Source: Bacillota bacterium
GTDB lineage: Bacteria; Bacillota; Desulfotomaculia; Desulfotomaculales; VENG01
Length of the DNA stretch: 64,000 nucleotides
Reading direction: 5' to 3'
Assembly: GCA_009711705.1 (NCBI GenBank)
Contig: VENG01000029.1
Location: 1 to 64,000 of the forward strand
Of this stretch, positions 46,506 through 54,498 are shown piece by piece; the first letter of the stretch is position 1, and each line of letters starts with the position of its first letter. A program made the translations under genes and the position numbers. The notes under the pieces are model-generated. The model made no database searches. It was given only the letters and a program-made list of their open reading frames with translations, and had not been told where the DNA came from.

Positions 46506-47222
46506 ATGGAAATAAGGCAGAACAGGGTGGACTTCTGGAAAGCCGATCTTACGGTCGATGAATTCACACTCAATACTTACTCCGGCATACTAAGTCCCGA
46601 AGAACAGGACCGGGCAGACAGGTTGAAAATTGATGAAGTAAGATACCGCTTCATCACCGCCCGGGGAATCCTGAGACGTATTCTCTCTCTCTACACCGGC
46701 AGTGCCCAGGAAACCATCCGTTTTTATTACAACGACAATGGAAAACCCGAACTCCGCCAACTAGGACACAAGGATAAAATCAGGTTCAGTGTCTCCCACA
46801 CCGGAAATACGCTCCTCATAGCCATTTCCCTCAATAACCGGGTTGGCATCGATATCGAGTTCATGTGGCCGAATCTCAAGTTCGAAAATATGGCAAAACG
46901 ATATTTCATGCCAAAGGAATACTATGCCCTGATGGAGCTCCCCGACCACGCACGAAGGGAAGCTTTCTACCGTTACTGGACAAGAAAAGAAGCCTATATC
47001 AAGGGAAAAGGAGCAGGTCTCTGGCAGCTGATTAACAATATTGAAATCACAGGTACATCCGACGGAGACATTCAGCTCGTTACCAATTTTAAGTATCCTG
47101 AAGATGCCGGCAGATGGCACTTCATCGACCTCGAACCCTCATTTACCGGGGAAAACCATGTTGCAGCTGCTTGCGTGGAGAACATCCGGCCGGAAATCCT
47201 GTATCTGAGATACAACTGTTAA
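46506..47222 (+). CDS. Sfp-type 4'-phosphopantetheinyl transferase
   Basis: 238 residues of the Sfp/Gsp family, which transfers phosphopantetheine from CoA to the serine of acyl carrier domains. Metal and catalytic residues are present: D116 and E118 in VGIDIEF, and WTRKEAYIKGKG (158-169) with E and K. FSVSHTGN (94-101) is the usual substrate-binding segment. GAGGAAA precedes the ATG. Located last in the lipid-synthase operon, it would convert the three ACPs of PfaA to holo form, the role of PfaE or its equivalent. Confidence 0.95.
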   Translation: MEIRQNRVDFWKADLTVDEFTLNTYSGILSPEEQDRADRLKIDEVRYRFITARGILRRILSLYTGSAQETIRFYYNDNGKPELRQLGHKDKIRFSVSHTGNTLLIAISLNNRVGIDIEFMWPNLKFENMAKRYFMPKEYYALMELPDHARREAFYRYWTRKEAYIKGKGAGLWQLINNIEITGTSDGDIQLVTNFKYPEDAGRWHFIDLEPSFTGENHVAAACVENIRPEILYLRYNC

Positions 47223-47243
47223 AGGAAAATAAAGTTGGTAACT

Positions 47244-47366
47244 ATGTTACAGAAATTAACCTATTATCTCTTTCGGAACTACGTCAGACACACGGGTTAC
47301 CAACGGCTGGTGCGTATGATAAATCGCCACATGTCAAGGAATGTAGCTTATATCTCACCTGCCTAA
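47244..47366 (+). CDS. Possible 40-residue peptide after the PPTase gene
   Basis: ATG 47244 opens a 40-codon frame (MLQKLTYYLFRNYVRHTGYQ...) ending at TAA 47366. It is basic and could be the beginning of a larger, deleted protein of the lipid cluster. The ribosome binding site is poor. Not recognised. Confidence 0.25.
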   Translation: MLQKLTYYLFRNYVRHTGYQRLVRMINRHMSRNVAYISPA

Positions 47367-47830
47367 CATTTTTAGATATGTTAACCATATATTGGTGAAG
47401 GCCTCGCAAATAAAATAATTTTCCTGGTTTTACTGAGAATTACATAAACAATTTCTCATTCATCTAGAAACATTTAGGTTGCTAAACAAACTACCCCATA
47501 AGGTATACCGTATTACAGATCGGATATATTATAGTTGTTCCAATAAATACAAATTGGGTGATGATCTAACATGGTTGATGATAGGGGTAAATTAAATGGA
47601 TAGAGGGCACTATTATAGCACCCTTACTATCCCCGGCAGAACCCCGTCAGGCGCTCCGGTTGCTCTCCAGCAGAGCCGTACCCTCCTGCGGGTAAGAGCC
47701 ATTTGTAGTTTAACCATAATTTAAGGGAAAAAGCATTTACACAAACTTACTTACACTCCCGACTTAGCTATTAATCCCTTAAAAAACAATTCCGCCTCCA
47801 GGAAACAGAATTGCTTTTGTTGCGCCAATC
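47367..47830. other. Non-coding boundary region
   Basis: No gene. G+C falls from the high level of the lipid cluster to AT-rich sequence here, then comes a GC-rich stretch at 47636-47700 with imperfect hairpins (GGATAG...CTATCC around 47598-47632). It separates the plus-strand cluster from a minus-strand mobile-type module. Confidence 0.4.
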
Positions 47831-48517
47831 TTAGAGTAGACCCTTTTGCTTAAAACTTACAAACCGTTGATCACCGATTACAAGGTGATCGAGCACCTCA
47901 ATTCCCATTAATTCACCAATCTCCACAAGACGTTCTGTTACTTTACAATCACCGGTGCTGGGCTCAGGATCCCCGCTTGGATGATTATGCACCAAGATTA
48001 TGGAGGCTGCACTGCGGCGAATAGCCGGCTTAAAAAGTTCCCTGGGATGAACTGATGATGAATTCAGCGTCCCAATAGATATTAACTCTCTGGCTATAAC
48101 ATGGTTTTTCGTATTCAACAGCAAGACCACAAAATGTTCTCTATTCAGGTAACGCATGTCTTCCATAACCAGAGAAGCAGCATCTTCTGGTGACCTAATT
48201 TCCGACCTATTCTCCGGCATGATCCGTGCCATACGCCTTGCCAAATCAAAAGCAGCGGTCAAACGAACGGCTCTTTCTCTGCCGATACCCGGCAGGCTCA
48301 TAAACTCTTCTAGTGTCATATCTGCCATAGCCCTCAGCCCTTGTTTTAGCAAAGACTCCATGGTTTCATCTGGAACATCACCAAGAATGGAAGCTAGTAC
48401 ACCGAGCAATTCTGACGATGCCACTCCATACTGCATTACCTCTTCTCTGGCTATCGAGGCCAGAGTTTTTTGTGGTCGTGCAGAATACTGTTTTAAATAC
48501 TCATTACTCCATAACAT
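47831..48517 (-). CDS. radC: RadC-like JAB domain protein
   Basis: 228 residues: an N-terminal helix-hairpin-helix part (MSLPGIGRERAVRLTAAF) and a C-terminal JAMM/JAB metalloprotease-like domain with HNHPSGDPEPSTGD, the complete metal-binding set. RadC/YeeS-type proteins are common on plasmids and integrative elements; despite the name, a DNA-repair role is not established. The gene is preceded by the three-hairpin leader found also before two neighbours. ATG 48517 lies 11 bases after the last stem. Confidence 0.93.
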   Translation of the reverse strand: MLWSNEYLKQYSARPQKTLASIAREEVMQYGVASSELLGVLASILGDVPDETMESLLKQGLRAMADMTLEEFMSLPGIGRERAVRLTAAFDLARRMARIMPENRSEIRSPEDAASLVMEDMRYLNREHFVVLLLNTKNHVIARELISIGTLNSSSVHPRELFKPAIRRSAASIILVHNHPSGDPEPSTGDCKVTERLVEIGELMGIEVLDHLVIGDQRFVSFKQKGLL

Positions 48518-48528
48518 ATCAACGGATA

Positions 48529-48589
48529 CGGGCCCCAGCCCGCATCCAATCCCTCCTTCGGATGAATTGGTCTACGGGCTGAGCAGCCC
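48529..48589 (-). promoter_or_regulatory. Three-hairpin leader, copy 1 (before radC)
   Basis: On the minus strand: GC hairpin (48576-48589, GGGCTGCTCAGCCC), then a hairpin CCAAT...ATTGG (48546-48570) whose 3' side carries AAGGAGGG, then CGGGC/GCCCG (48529-48542), then the ATG 11 bases later. A 9-codon mini-frame ATGCGGGCTGGG... starts immediately after ATTGG. Confidence 0.7.
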
Positions 48590-49428
48590 TTATGCAACTT
48601 TACTTTTCTCGCGAACATCCTCTACCCGCCGAATTAGTTCACCGGCAGCCTTCTGGATGTCACTACCCAACTTAACTACCCAACTTAATAACTTTCTCAA
48701 CATCTCCCTTGGCCCAGCCGGCAACATACCCAAAGCTAGAAGGAGAAGTATCTACATCAAAGTATTGGGCTACTACGTATGTCGCGCCTTCTGCGATAAT
48801 TTCGGCCCGCTCGCGGTCTGCCTGGTCCTTTGGAGGATCTTTTTCTACTATTGAGTGGACAACTTCGTGAAGCAGTGTTGCTGTCAGCTCGTCTCCGGGA
48901 CCAGTTTTCACTCAGCACTATCTCCTTATCTACCGTGTGATAGTAACCCTTGGCGCTGCCGGTGTCTTCAAATTTAACCGGCACCGGTGCTGCCTCCATT
49001 AACTCGTTATATAACTGACGTCCATTTTGGGTATCTCCTTCCAAATTCGGGGCTAATTCCGGTAACGGTTCACCTTCCGTTTGTGAAAGGTCAAATACTG
49101 TCACGGCTTTAAAGCCCTTTAATACCCACTTTTCATCTCCGGTATCTTCGTTTTCTACCTTCCTTGCCAGCGGGGCAAATATCCTAATGCCTTTTTCGCC
49201 TTTTTTCACTTTACGTCCCATGCTATTCCAGGTCTTTATCCCGGCCACCCTGGTAGCTTCAGGCTTTTGCATAAAGATCAGCATTGTGTTGCTAAAAGAG
49301 TACCGGTGGAACCGGGTTTGGAACTTTAAGAACTCATTAAACTTGCCGCTGGTAATTATTTCAGATACCCCTGCTTTCAAACTCTCGTATAACTCCTTGA
49401 CTTTTTCACTACCTTTACCCTTTGCCAT
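48590..49428 (-). pseudogene. ardC: ArdC-type antirestriction protein, two frameshifts
   Basis: The N-terminal ssDNA-binding domain is intact (ELYESLKAGVSEIIT, FSNTMLIFMQKPEATRVAG, WNSMGRKVKKGEKGIRIFAP). Near 48905 an A-run shifts the frame before the metallopeptidase-like part, which continues as DELTATLLHEVVHS (HExxH-like) and FGYVAGWAKGD. A 13-bp tandem duplication near 48672-48697 then causes a second early stop after VIKLGS; without it the frame would run on as DIQKAAGELIRRVEDV to 48590. ArdC proteins protect incoming plasmids from restriction. Probably inactive, or at best an N-terminal half is made. ATG 49428 chosen. Confidence 0.85.
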
Positions 49429-49434
49429 TTGTGC

Positions 49435-49513
49435 GGCGCACCGGCCCTTAAGGACCTGGTGCGCCAATCCCTCCTTTCGGTAGATTGGTATGCAGCAGGC
49501 CCTTGTATGGGCC
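49435..49513 (-). promoter_or_regulatory. Three-hairpin leader, copy 2 (before ardC)
   Basis: GGCCC/GGGCC hairpin (49498-49513), CCAATC...GATTGG hairpin carrying AAAGGAGGG (49464-49488), then an 8-bp perfect stem GGCGCACC/GGTGCGCC (49435-49465) and the ATG 6 bases later. Same order and spacing logic as copies 1 and 3. Confidence 0.75.
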
Positions 49514-49542
49514 AGTGTTCCTTATAGATAACTACAGAGGCG

Positions 49543-49800
49543 TTATTTCCAATAATACGGGTAATTTATCAGTCTACGCACGATCCAGAACCAACTGGTA
49601 CATTCATAGCGTTTTTGGAGTTCCGTATCGATGGCAAACCAGTAGTCCCTGAACCCTTTTTCTTTGGCCCATTGAGCCATAGAAAGCAGTGTTTCTTCTT
49701 CGGATCTGTCCTTTTCTTCAAAGTCCTTGATCAAATTCTCCGCAAACTCTCTTACTAAACCACACTTTTTCTCAATTGTTAATCTTTCGCTTTTACTCAT
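49543..49800 (-). CDS. Small hypothetical protein of the mobile module
   Basis: 85 residues, starting MSKSERLTIEKKCGLVREF, helical and charged with a Trp/Tyr-rich C-terminus (WFWIVRRLINYPYYW). No known domain. ATG 49800 comes 8 bases after the third hairpin of leader copy 3, which fixes the start. It lies between an unnamed gene and ardC on the same strand, within the plasmid/ICE-like cluster; function unknown. Confidence 0.65.
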   Translation of the reverse strand: MSKSERLTIEKKCGLVREFAENLIKDFEEKDRSEEETLLSMAQWAKEKGFRDYWFAIDTELQKRYECTSWFWIVRRLINYPYYWK

Positions 49801-49808
49801 AATCTTTA

Positions 49809-49878
49809 GATACCGCAGCCTGTTCGACCCGGTACCCAATCCCTCCTTTTGATTGATTGGCTAACGGGCCCAGGCCCG
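49809..49878 (-). promoter_or_regulatory. Three-hairpin leader, copy 3
   Basis: CGGGCC-CA-GGCCCG hairpin (49865-49878), CCAATC...GATTGG hairpin with AAAAGGAGGG (49836-49860), third stem CGGTATC/GGTACCG-like with one G-U pair (49809-49836), ATG 8 bases later. Confidence 0.72.
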
Positions 49879-49941
49879 GTTAATTATTGAGCTTTATCGC
49901 AGTTTTCTATCCATGTCATACCTGGTTTTCAAAATCAACAT

Positions 49942-50082
49942 TCATTTCATTAGATTCCATTCTGCCTGGTATTCATACTCGAATACTTCACCGGGAACAT
50001 AACAGTGAAGATAGCAATCATATACTCTCCATTTGTATTCGGTATCGTCCCACCCGGCATAATAGCGAGTTAACCTGGCCAT
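49942..50082 (-). CDS. 46-residue small protein rich in Tyr and Trp
   Basis: ATG 50082 overlaps the end of the upstream 207-residue gene, and the frame runs 46 codons (MARLTRYYAGWDDTEYKWRV, then YDCYLHCYVPGEVF) to TGA at 49942. Composition and coupling suggest a real small gene of the mobile module. No family recognised. Confidence 0.55.
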   Translation of the reverse strand: MARLTRYYAGWDDTEYKWRVYDCYLHCYVPGEVFEYEYQAEWNLMK

Positions 50083-50693
50083 CTGTTAGTCTCCTCGGTC
50101 AGCATTTCTTGTAACAATTCGCACTCAACTTGGTACTGTTTCCAATCTGCCTCGAACCCTTCTTTGGCTTGGTCCATCGCGTAATTCTTGGAGCAGCAAA
50201 GTAAGTTGTGGCAAGCCATTTCATAATACTTTCGAAGCAGTGCTCGTTTCTGGTCTTCCTTGTTTTGACTACTTGCACTAATAACGGTCAAACTCTCCGG
50301 AGCGTTGAAGAAGCTGCTGTACAGCCTTCTCAAATCCTCTTTTACAGCTACTTTTTCCTCCTCCAAAGCCCATAATATCTTACCTCGGAGATGTTCATAT
50401 TCCTCAATTAGCTCTTGTCGGGTAACCCCGTCATTTTCACATTCTTCCTGGCACTCTGCGAGATACTCATCTAACGTCGTATCCAGGCTTATAATATGCT
50501 TCCATTTCTCATTCACCCGTTTTGGTGCTTCGCTCTCGATCATTTCTTTAACTTCATCATGAAACAAATCAAAGAAATACCAATCCATCTGTCGCCTGAG
50601 GCAGTCTCCGTGGTTTTTCTCCCATTTTTGGTGTGCCTCCAGCATAATTTCCCAGGCCCACTTCTCAAGCTCATTTTCAAGGATAATTTTCAT
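50070..50693 (-). CDS. Hypothetical helical protein of the mobile module
   Basis: 207 residues, strongly charged and helical (DEVKEMIESEAPKRVNEKWK; EECENDGVTRQELIEEYEHL), no membrane segment. AAAGGAG precedes the ATG at 50693. Next to a primase-like gene and overlapping a 46-residue gene by 13 bases. I recognise no family; it may be a plasmid maintenance or regulatory protein. Confidence 0.7.
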   Translation of the reverse strand: MKIILENELEKWAWEIMLEAHQKWEKNHGDCLRRQMDWYFFDLFHDEVKEMIESEAPKRVNEKWKHIISLDTTLDEYLAECQEECENDGVTRQELIEEYEHLRGKILWALEEEKVAVKEDLRRLYSSFFNAPESLTVISASSQNKEDQKRALLRKYYEMACHNLLCCSKNYAMDQAKEGFEADWKQYQVECELLQEMLTEETNRWPG

Positions 50694-50728
50694 TTGTTTT
50701 TCTCCTTTCCACAGGTAGGTCTAACCAC

Positions 50729-51748
50729 TTAACAACTCATCTTAATTACACTTTTACTCCGAAAGACGCTGACCAGAGCATCGTCAATTCCCTTTCCGTT
50801 TTTCCATGTTGCCCGGGTGACTTTAAGACCGTACTTATGAAGCTCTTGCTTTAATGACTTTTCGGCTTGAGCAACATATACATTCGTAGCTGAATCCATG
50901 TCGTAAGCTATAACCGCTTCTGTGGCCCTTAAGTTAATTACCTCGTCTACCACCGGTCTCCAGGCAGAGGAGCTAATGGACGCAACCACTACTGCACCAA
51001 GATATTTTGCAGCAATGTCACTCTTCAGAGGACCTTCGGTAATCCATACCCGACTGTCATTGGTTTTGTTTGGTCTGGCAATATGGGCCGGAGTTCCGCA
51101 GGAACAACCACCCCGATTGGTATAGCCACTGAAAAGCTTATATTTTCCTCCCTTTTCGGGTTCGTCCATTCTCCTCTGCAAAGCCTTAATACGTCCTTTA
51201 CTATCCAGCACTGGGATGTAATAACCGGGCTGACAGTTAAAAGTCCAGTACATACCTCCATATGGACCCCTGACTCTAAAAAAACCGGGGATACCGGAAA
51301 GGTCATAGCCCTTATCCATCAGCCTACGGCAAATATTCCAAGGCTTTTCTCGTTCCGGAATTGATTTGTAGCTATTAGCCTTTATATCCCTTTCACTCAA
51401 CCCACGGCTAATGAGATCGGCCCTGTGGCGCTCGGACAAATTCAACAGCCTCAGAAAGTCCCTGTATACTCTATCCCGGATCTCCACCAGTGCCGTTTGC
51501 GCTGCCGGCACCGACTCTTTTTGCTTAACTGCTGGGATATCAATGCACTTAGATCCCAGCCAGTGCAAATAAGCTTCTTTTCCATTACTCTGTACAACCG
51601 TCTTAAATGCACCTTCCTTCACCCTCATACAGCTTGCAAGATAACTATTAAAGCCGCACCAATCAGCCTTCCCACAGATAGGACAGGGATGCGACGGCTT
51701 TGCCTTTATGAATTTTTCGTAAGAGTAATTTTGGTGCTTGTTCCGCAT
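50729..51748 (-). CDS. TOPRIM/zinc-finger primase-like protein (DUF3854-type)
   Basis: 339 residues. The N-terminal zinc-binding segment HPCPICGKADWCGFNSYLASC is followed by a linker and a TOPRIM domain: VWITEGPLKSDIAA holds the conserved Glu and EAVIAYDMDSATN the DxD. Such proteins on plasmids and integrative elements act in replication initiation or priming. A middle segment, CSCGTPAHIARP, is typical of this group. No helicase domain is attached. Start ATG 51748 lies after GGAGGGG. A hairpin terminator on the same strand just upstream (51774-51830) separates it from SSB and others. Confidence 0.85.
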   Translation of the reverse strand: MRNKHQNYSYEKFIKAKPSHPCPICGKADWCGFNSYLASCMRVKEGAFKTVVQSNGKEAYLHWLGSKCIDIPAVKQKESVPAAQTALVEIRDRVYRDFLRLLNLSERHRADLISRGLSERDIKANSYKSIPEREKPWNICRRLMDKGYDLSGIPGFFRVRGPYGGMYWTFNCQPGYYIPVLDSKGRIKALQRRMDEPEKGGKYKLFSGYTNRGGCSCGTPAHIARPNKTNDSRVWITEGPLKSDIAAKYLGAVVVASISSSAWRPVVDEVINLRATEAVIAYDMDSATNVYVAQAEKSLKQELHKYGLKVTRATWKNGKGIDDALVSVFRSKSVIKMSC

Positions 51749-51773
51749 TCCAGGCCCCTCCATGCAGTTTATT

Positions 51774-51830
51774 GGTAGAAAAAAAAGGAGAACGCCCAGG
51801 GAAATATCTCCCCCGGAAAACGTTCTCCTT
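51774..51830 (-). terminator. Intrinsic terminator upstream of the primase gene
   Basis: AAGGAGAACG (51785-51794) pairs with CGTTCTCCTT (51821-51830); on the minus strand it is followed by T8. An internal CCGGGGGAGAT stretch can pair with ATTTCCCTGGG. Confidence 0.78.
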
Positions 51831-52117
51831 AAATTCTCCCGGCCAAAAGTTTATTGGCCATTTTTTAGCTTATATACATCCTGGATTCCGCCTATAAAGA
51901 CACCGCAAAGCAATGTTATTATATATCCGGCGGAATTATATCTTTACCTGCTTTCTAATCGACTCTGATTGCCCTTGCATATTACTTCCCGGCACTCTCG
52001 TTGTTTACTTTTCTTCCTAAACATCACGCCTTTACCATTTTTCTCAGTCACAGTAAACATCCATTGACCATAAAGTCCTTTGATTAATAGATAGCCAATA
52101 TCAACTAGGAAATGCAA

Positions 52118-52160
52118 CAAAAAAAAGACGGGTTCAAAGACATATAGTCTTTTTCCCGTC
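52118..52160 (-). terminator. Intrinsic terminator
   Basis: GACGGG/CCCGTC outer stem and AAAGAC-ATATA-GTCTTT inner stem; the minus-strand transcript ends with T8. Ends the transcript of the small gene at 52291-52437. Confidence 0.8.
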
Positions 52161-52290
52161 CTTATACTCTTAACGGCTGAAAAACCGTTTACTTTTTATA
52201 AGCCTCACCTCTCGGGCCAACGCCAGAATAACTTTATAAGGTGAGTTCCTTTTTGAGTTCACCTAACGTATCTACGTCACCCTTCGCTAT

Positions 52291-52437
52291 TTACTCTTCA
52301 CACTTTTTAATGGCTGACAGATCCTCGCTGGTCAAACCTTCTTCATCCAGAAGATACAGCAAAAACTTAAGAACAGTCCGAGTATTATCCTCACTCAGTT
52401 TATACACTGTTTGCTTAAGAACTTCTTTTGTATCCAC
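52291..52437 (-). CDS. 48-residue small acidic protein
   Basis: GTG 52437 follows AAGGGG at 6-nt spacing and opens DTKEVLKQTVYKLSEDNTRT then VLKFLLYLLDEEGLTSED, ending KKCEE. The helical, Leu-rich middle suggests a small two-helix protein, perhaps an antitoxin or regulator. Not recognised. It follows the membrane-anchored coiled-coil gene by 30 bases. Confidence 0.55.
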   Translation of the reverse strand: MDTKEVLKQTVYKLSEDNTRTVLKFLLYLLDEEGLTSEDLSAIKKCEE

Positions 52438-52467
52438 AAACAACCCCTTAAGGTGCCTCCCGTTCTT

Positions 52468-52752
52468 TTACCTGGTTAATAAACCGTAAAACACTCCGGC
52501 AAAGGTCAAGACAAGCCCGGATATTACAGCAAACTGCTGCATTCTTACACTTCGCACCCCGTTTTGCACATCAGTAATATCCTGCTTTAATTCACTGCGC
52601 ACCTCAGCCATATCTTTCTTAAACTCGTTACGCAGGTTACTTTCCACCCGGTCCAACCGGTTCAACAGGTAAAAAAACCAGCCTGGCGGCAAGTCCCTGG
52701 TATCTTCCCCGGCTGCCGCTATTTCTTTCTTCGTCTCATCATTCACCGGCAT
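52468..52752 (-). CDS. Small coiled-coil protein with C-terminal membrane anchor
   Basis: 94 residues. A charged central coiled coil (NRLDRVESNLRNEFKKDMAE, VRSELKQDITDVQNG) precedes a C-terminal membrane helix (FAVISGLVLTFAGVFYGLL) ending TR. Similar small proteins are common in phage and conjugative modules of Bacillota. GGAGGTGAAGGCAGG precedes ATG 52752. Located between SSB and the 48-residue gene. Role unknown. Confidence 0.7.
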   Translation of the reverse strand: MPVNDETKKEIAAAGEDTRDLPPGWFFYLLNRLDRVESNLRNEFKKDMAEVRSELKQDITDVQNGVRSVRMQQFAVISGLVLTFAGVFYGLLTR

Positions 52753-52800
52753 CACCTGCCTTCACCTCCCATTGTATTCCAAAATTGAAGGAGCGGCAAG

Positions 52801-53223
52801 TTAAAATGGAAAATCATCGCCGCCGAAACCACCGGCAACATCGCCATTAGGAGAATCATCCTCTGGCAGCGGCGGTGACTCTACCCCGCCCGACTGGTTC
52901 TTCTTGCCGTCCGGGAGGAAAACAACACTCCGTGCCACCACTTCGGCGGCCTTTCTCCGTATTCCCTGAGAGTCATCATAAGATCGGACCTGCAGCCTCC
53001 CATCTACAGCCACAAGCCTACCCTTCGAGAGATACCGGCCGCAGTTTTCAGCCTGTGCTCGCCACGCAACAACTTCAAGGAAATCAGCTTCTCTTTTACC
53101 CTGGCTGTTGGTGAAGTCCCTGTCCACCGCCAGGGTAAACCTGGCCAACGTATTCCCTGAATCAGTTTTTTTACACTCAGGATCCCTTACAAGACGCCCG
53201 ATTAGAGTAACTCTGTTCAACAC
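52801..53223 (-). CDS. ssb: Single-stranded DNA-binding protein
   Basis: 140 residues with a full OB fold (LNRVTLIGRLVRDPECKKTD; FTLAVDRDF; ADFLEVVAWRAQAENCGRYL; VDGRLQVRSYDDSQGIRRK) and a short acidic tail ending DDFPF, which recruits replication partners. This is a second, element-encoded SSB: neither rpsF nor rpsR lies beside it. It appears to start with GTG 53223. Fits the replication module with the TOPRIM protein. Confidence 0.96.
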   Translation of the reverse strand: MLNRVTLIGRLVRDPECKKTDSGNTLARFTLAVDRDFTNSQGKREADFLEVVAWRAQAENCGRYLSKGRLVAVDGRLQVRSYDDSQGIRRKAAEVVARSVVFLPDGKKNQSGGVESPPLPEDDSPNGDVAGGFGGDDFPF

Positions 53224-53289
53224 TTCATATACCCCCTATTTTTTAAATAGCCTGTTTGTATTACTGTTTCATGTCGGATTCATTGAGTA

Positions 53290-53433
53290 CTATTCTAAGA
53301 AGCCTAAAAAGCCCTCCCAGTAGTAATCACAATCCCTACATTCGATCACACAATAATACTGCCCATAGTCATAGTCAGGCTCCTTGGACACAATTTGACT
53401 TTGTCCACATCCACATCCTACTATCAGCGTAAT
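53290..53433 (-). CDS. Small Cys-rich protein, possible ATT start
   Basis: A 47-codon frame (ITLIVGCGCGQSQIVSKEPD, then YDYGQYYCVIECRDCDYYWE) with CGCG and CRDC pairs that could bind zinc. There is no ATG, GTG or TTG in frame, but AAGGAG lies 9 bases before an ATT codon. Either ATT is the start or the 5' end has been lost. Not recognised; sits upstream of ssb. Confidence 0.5.
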   Translation of the reverse strand: MTLIVGCGCGQSQIVSKEPDYDYGQYYCVIECRDCDYYWEGFLGFLE

Positions 53434-53580
53434 ATTGGCTCACTCCTTTACTTGGTTTCAAAACACTCTTTCGGATACCCTAAATATAAAAAAGCCCGCA
53501 GGTAAAAACTAAGCGGACATTCCTAACTATCGCATTCTTTTTTAAACTCAAACCGGCTTTTTACACACAACACATGGCAA

Positions 53581-54120
53581 CTAAAAACGCACTGCGGCCA
53601 ACATCCCCGTATATAAAGGATGATGGTCTGCACCGCTCTCATTAAAGAAGTAATAACCACCGTAATTGTGTGAATGCTCAATACGCCCGAACTGCCAGCC
53701 ATTATCCTCATTGCCATCATCAGCCACAAACACTTCTACAGCACTGCCGCAGCTGAGCTCGAAGGAATCACTGCCAGAAACCAGCGCAAACCGGCCGTTG
53801 GAACGCATTTCCAACTTTCCTTCCGTCCGTGGTTTCAAGTAATACCGAATCCTTCTGTGTAAACCCGAGACATCATCGGCTTCCTTCCCTTCACAACGCC
53901 TTATAATGTCTATCAACTCCGCCTGCTCAACTCCCCGCAAATTATCAATGTGAATATAAAGCTTTGATATCTGTTCCATCTTAGACAGAACCCGGGACAA
54001 TAAACTTTCAAACTCTTGAACTTCTTTCAAAATATTAGCCTCGGACTCCAATGCATCACGCACATCATTTGTACCAGAACCATTTGTCAGGTTCCCGCTC
54101 TCTAAGACCTTCTTACTCAT
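53581..54120 (-). CDS. DUF5348-domain protein
   Basis: 179 residues: a helical N-terminal half (ILKEVQEFESLLSRVLSKME) and a C-terminal beta domain (LEMRSNGRFALVSGSDSFEL, WQFGRIEHSH, GGYYFFNESGADHHPLYTGM) that fits DUF5348, a small domain found in plasmid and conjugative-element proteins. ATG 54120 follows GGGGGAG, 8 bases inside the previous gene, so the two are coupled. Biochemical function unknown. Confidence 0.8.
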   Translation of the reverse strand: MSKKVLESGNLTNGSGTNDVRDALESEANILKEVQEFESLLSRVLSKMEQISKLYIHIDNLRGVEQAELIDIIRRCEGKEADDVSGLHRRIRYYLKPRTEGKLEMRSNGRFALVSGSDSFELSCGSAVEVFVADDGNEDNGWQFGRIEHSHNYGGYYFFNESGADHHPLYTGMLAAVRF

Positions 54121-54370
54121 CAATACTCCCCCTTACTGCTGTTCTATAAAGCTCCATAAGCGGTGCCGACGTATGAAGCAATTCTTTCTCCACCAGTCCT
54201 TTGTCACCGCTTAGCACCGCCTCCATCAGGTGCCCCATATGAGTAGCCGCTATAGCAACCCACTCAATTTCCGGCCGCTCTTGGTCGCCGTGCATCATCC
54301 GGTTAAGCAGAACCTGCAATTCCACCTTATCAACAAAACTCGCCGTAACACTTTTTTGCATAACACTCAT
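54113..54370 (-). CDS. Small hypothetical protein upstream of the DUF5348 gene
   Basis: 85 residues, helical (FVDKVELQVLLNRMMHGDQE; IAATHMGHLMEAVLSGDKGL), no membrane segment or Cys. GGGAGG precedes ATG 54370. Translationally coupled to the next gene. An intrinsic terminator and three tandem hairpin repeats lie directly upstream, suggesting attenuation control. No family recognised. Confidence 0.65.
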   Translation of the reverse strand: MSVMQKSVTASFVDKVELQVLLNRMMHGDQERPEIEWVAIAATHMGHLMEAVLSGDKGLVEKELLHTSAPLMELYRTAVRGSIDE

Positions 54371-54404
54371 TCTCGTAACCTCCCTCGTTTTTTGCTTTCA
54401 AAAC

Positions 54405-54437
54405 AAAAAAAGGACAAGTGCAAATAAACACTTGTCC
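54405..54437 (-). terminator. Leader terminator
   Basis: GGACAAGTG (54412-54420) pairs with CACTTGTCC (54429-54437); on the minus strand followed by T7. It sits only 34 bases before the start codon of the 85-residue gene, as an attenuator would. Confidence 0.82.
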
Positions 54438-54498
54438 TTAAACTCGTTAATTTTATTAAATTAAAACGCACCTATAAAAGGTAAGGTTTTTCCCAAAA

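Larger units (their letters stand above)
51749..52290. other. Non-coding region with two minus-strand terminators
   Basis: Contains two strong hairpins with T-tracts on the minus strand (51774-51830 and 52118-52160) and otherwise no supported gene. The primase-like gene downstream must have its own promoter or rely on readthrough. Confidence 0.5.

Noticed and set aside
47598..47632. Imperfect hairpin near 47.6 kb considered as terminator of the lipid operon
   Set aside because: Mismatched stem and no T-tract; too far (about 380 bases) from the last gene.
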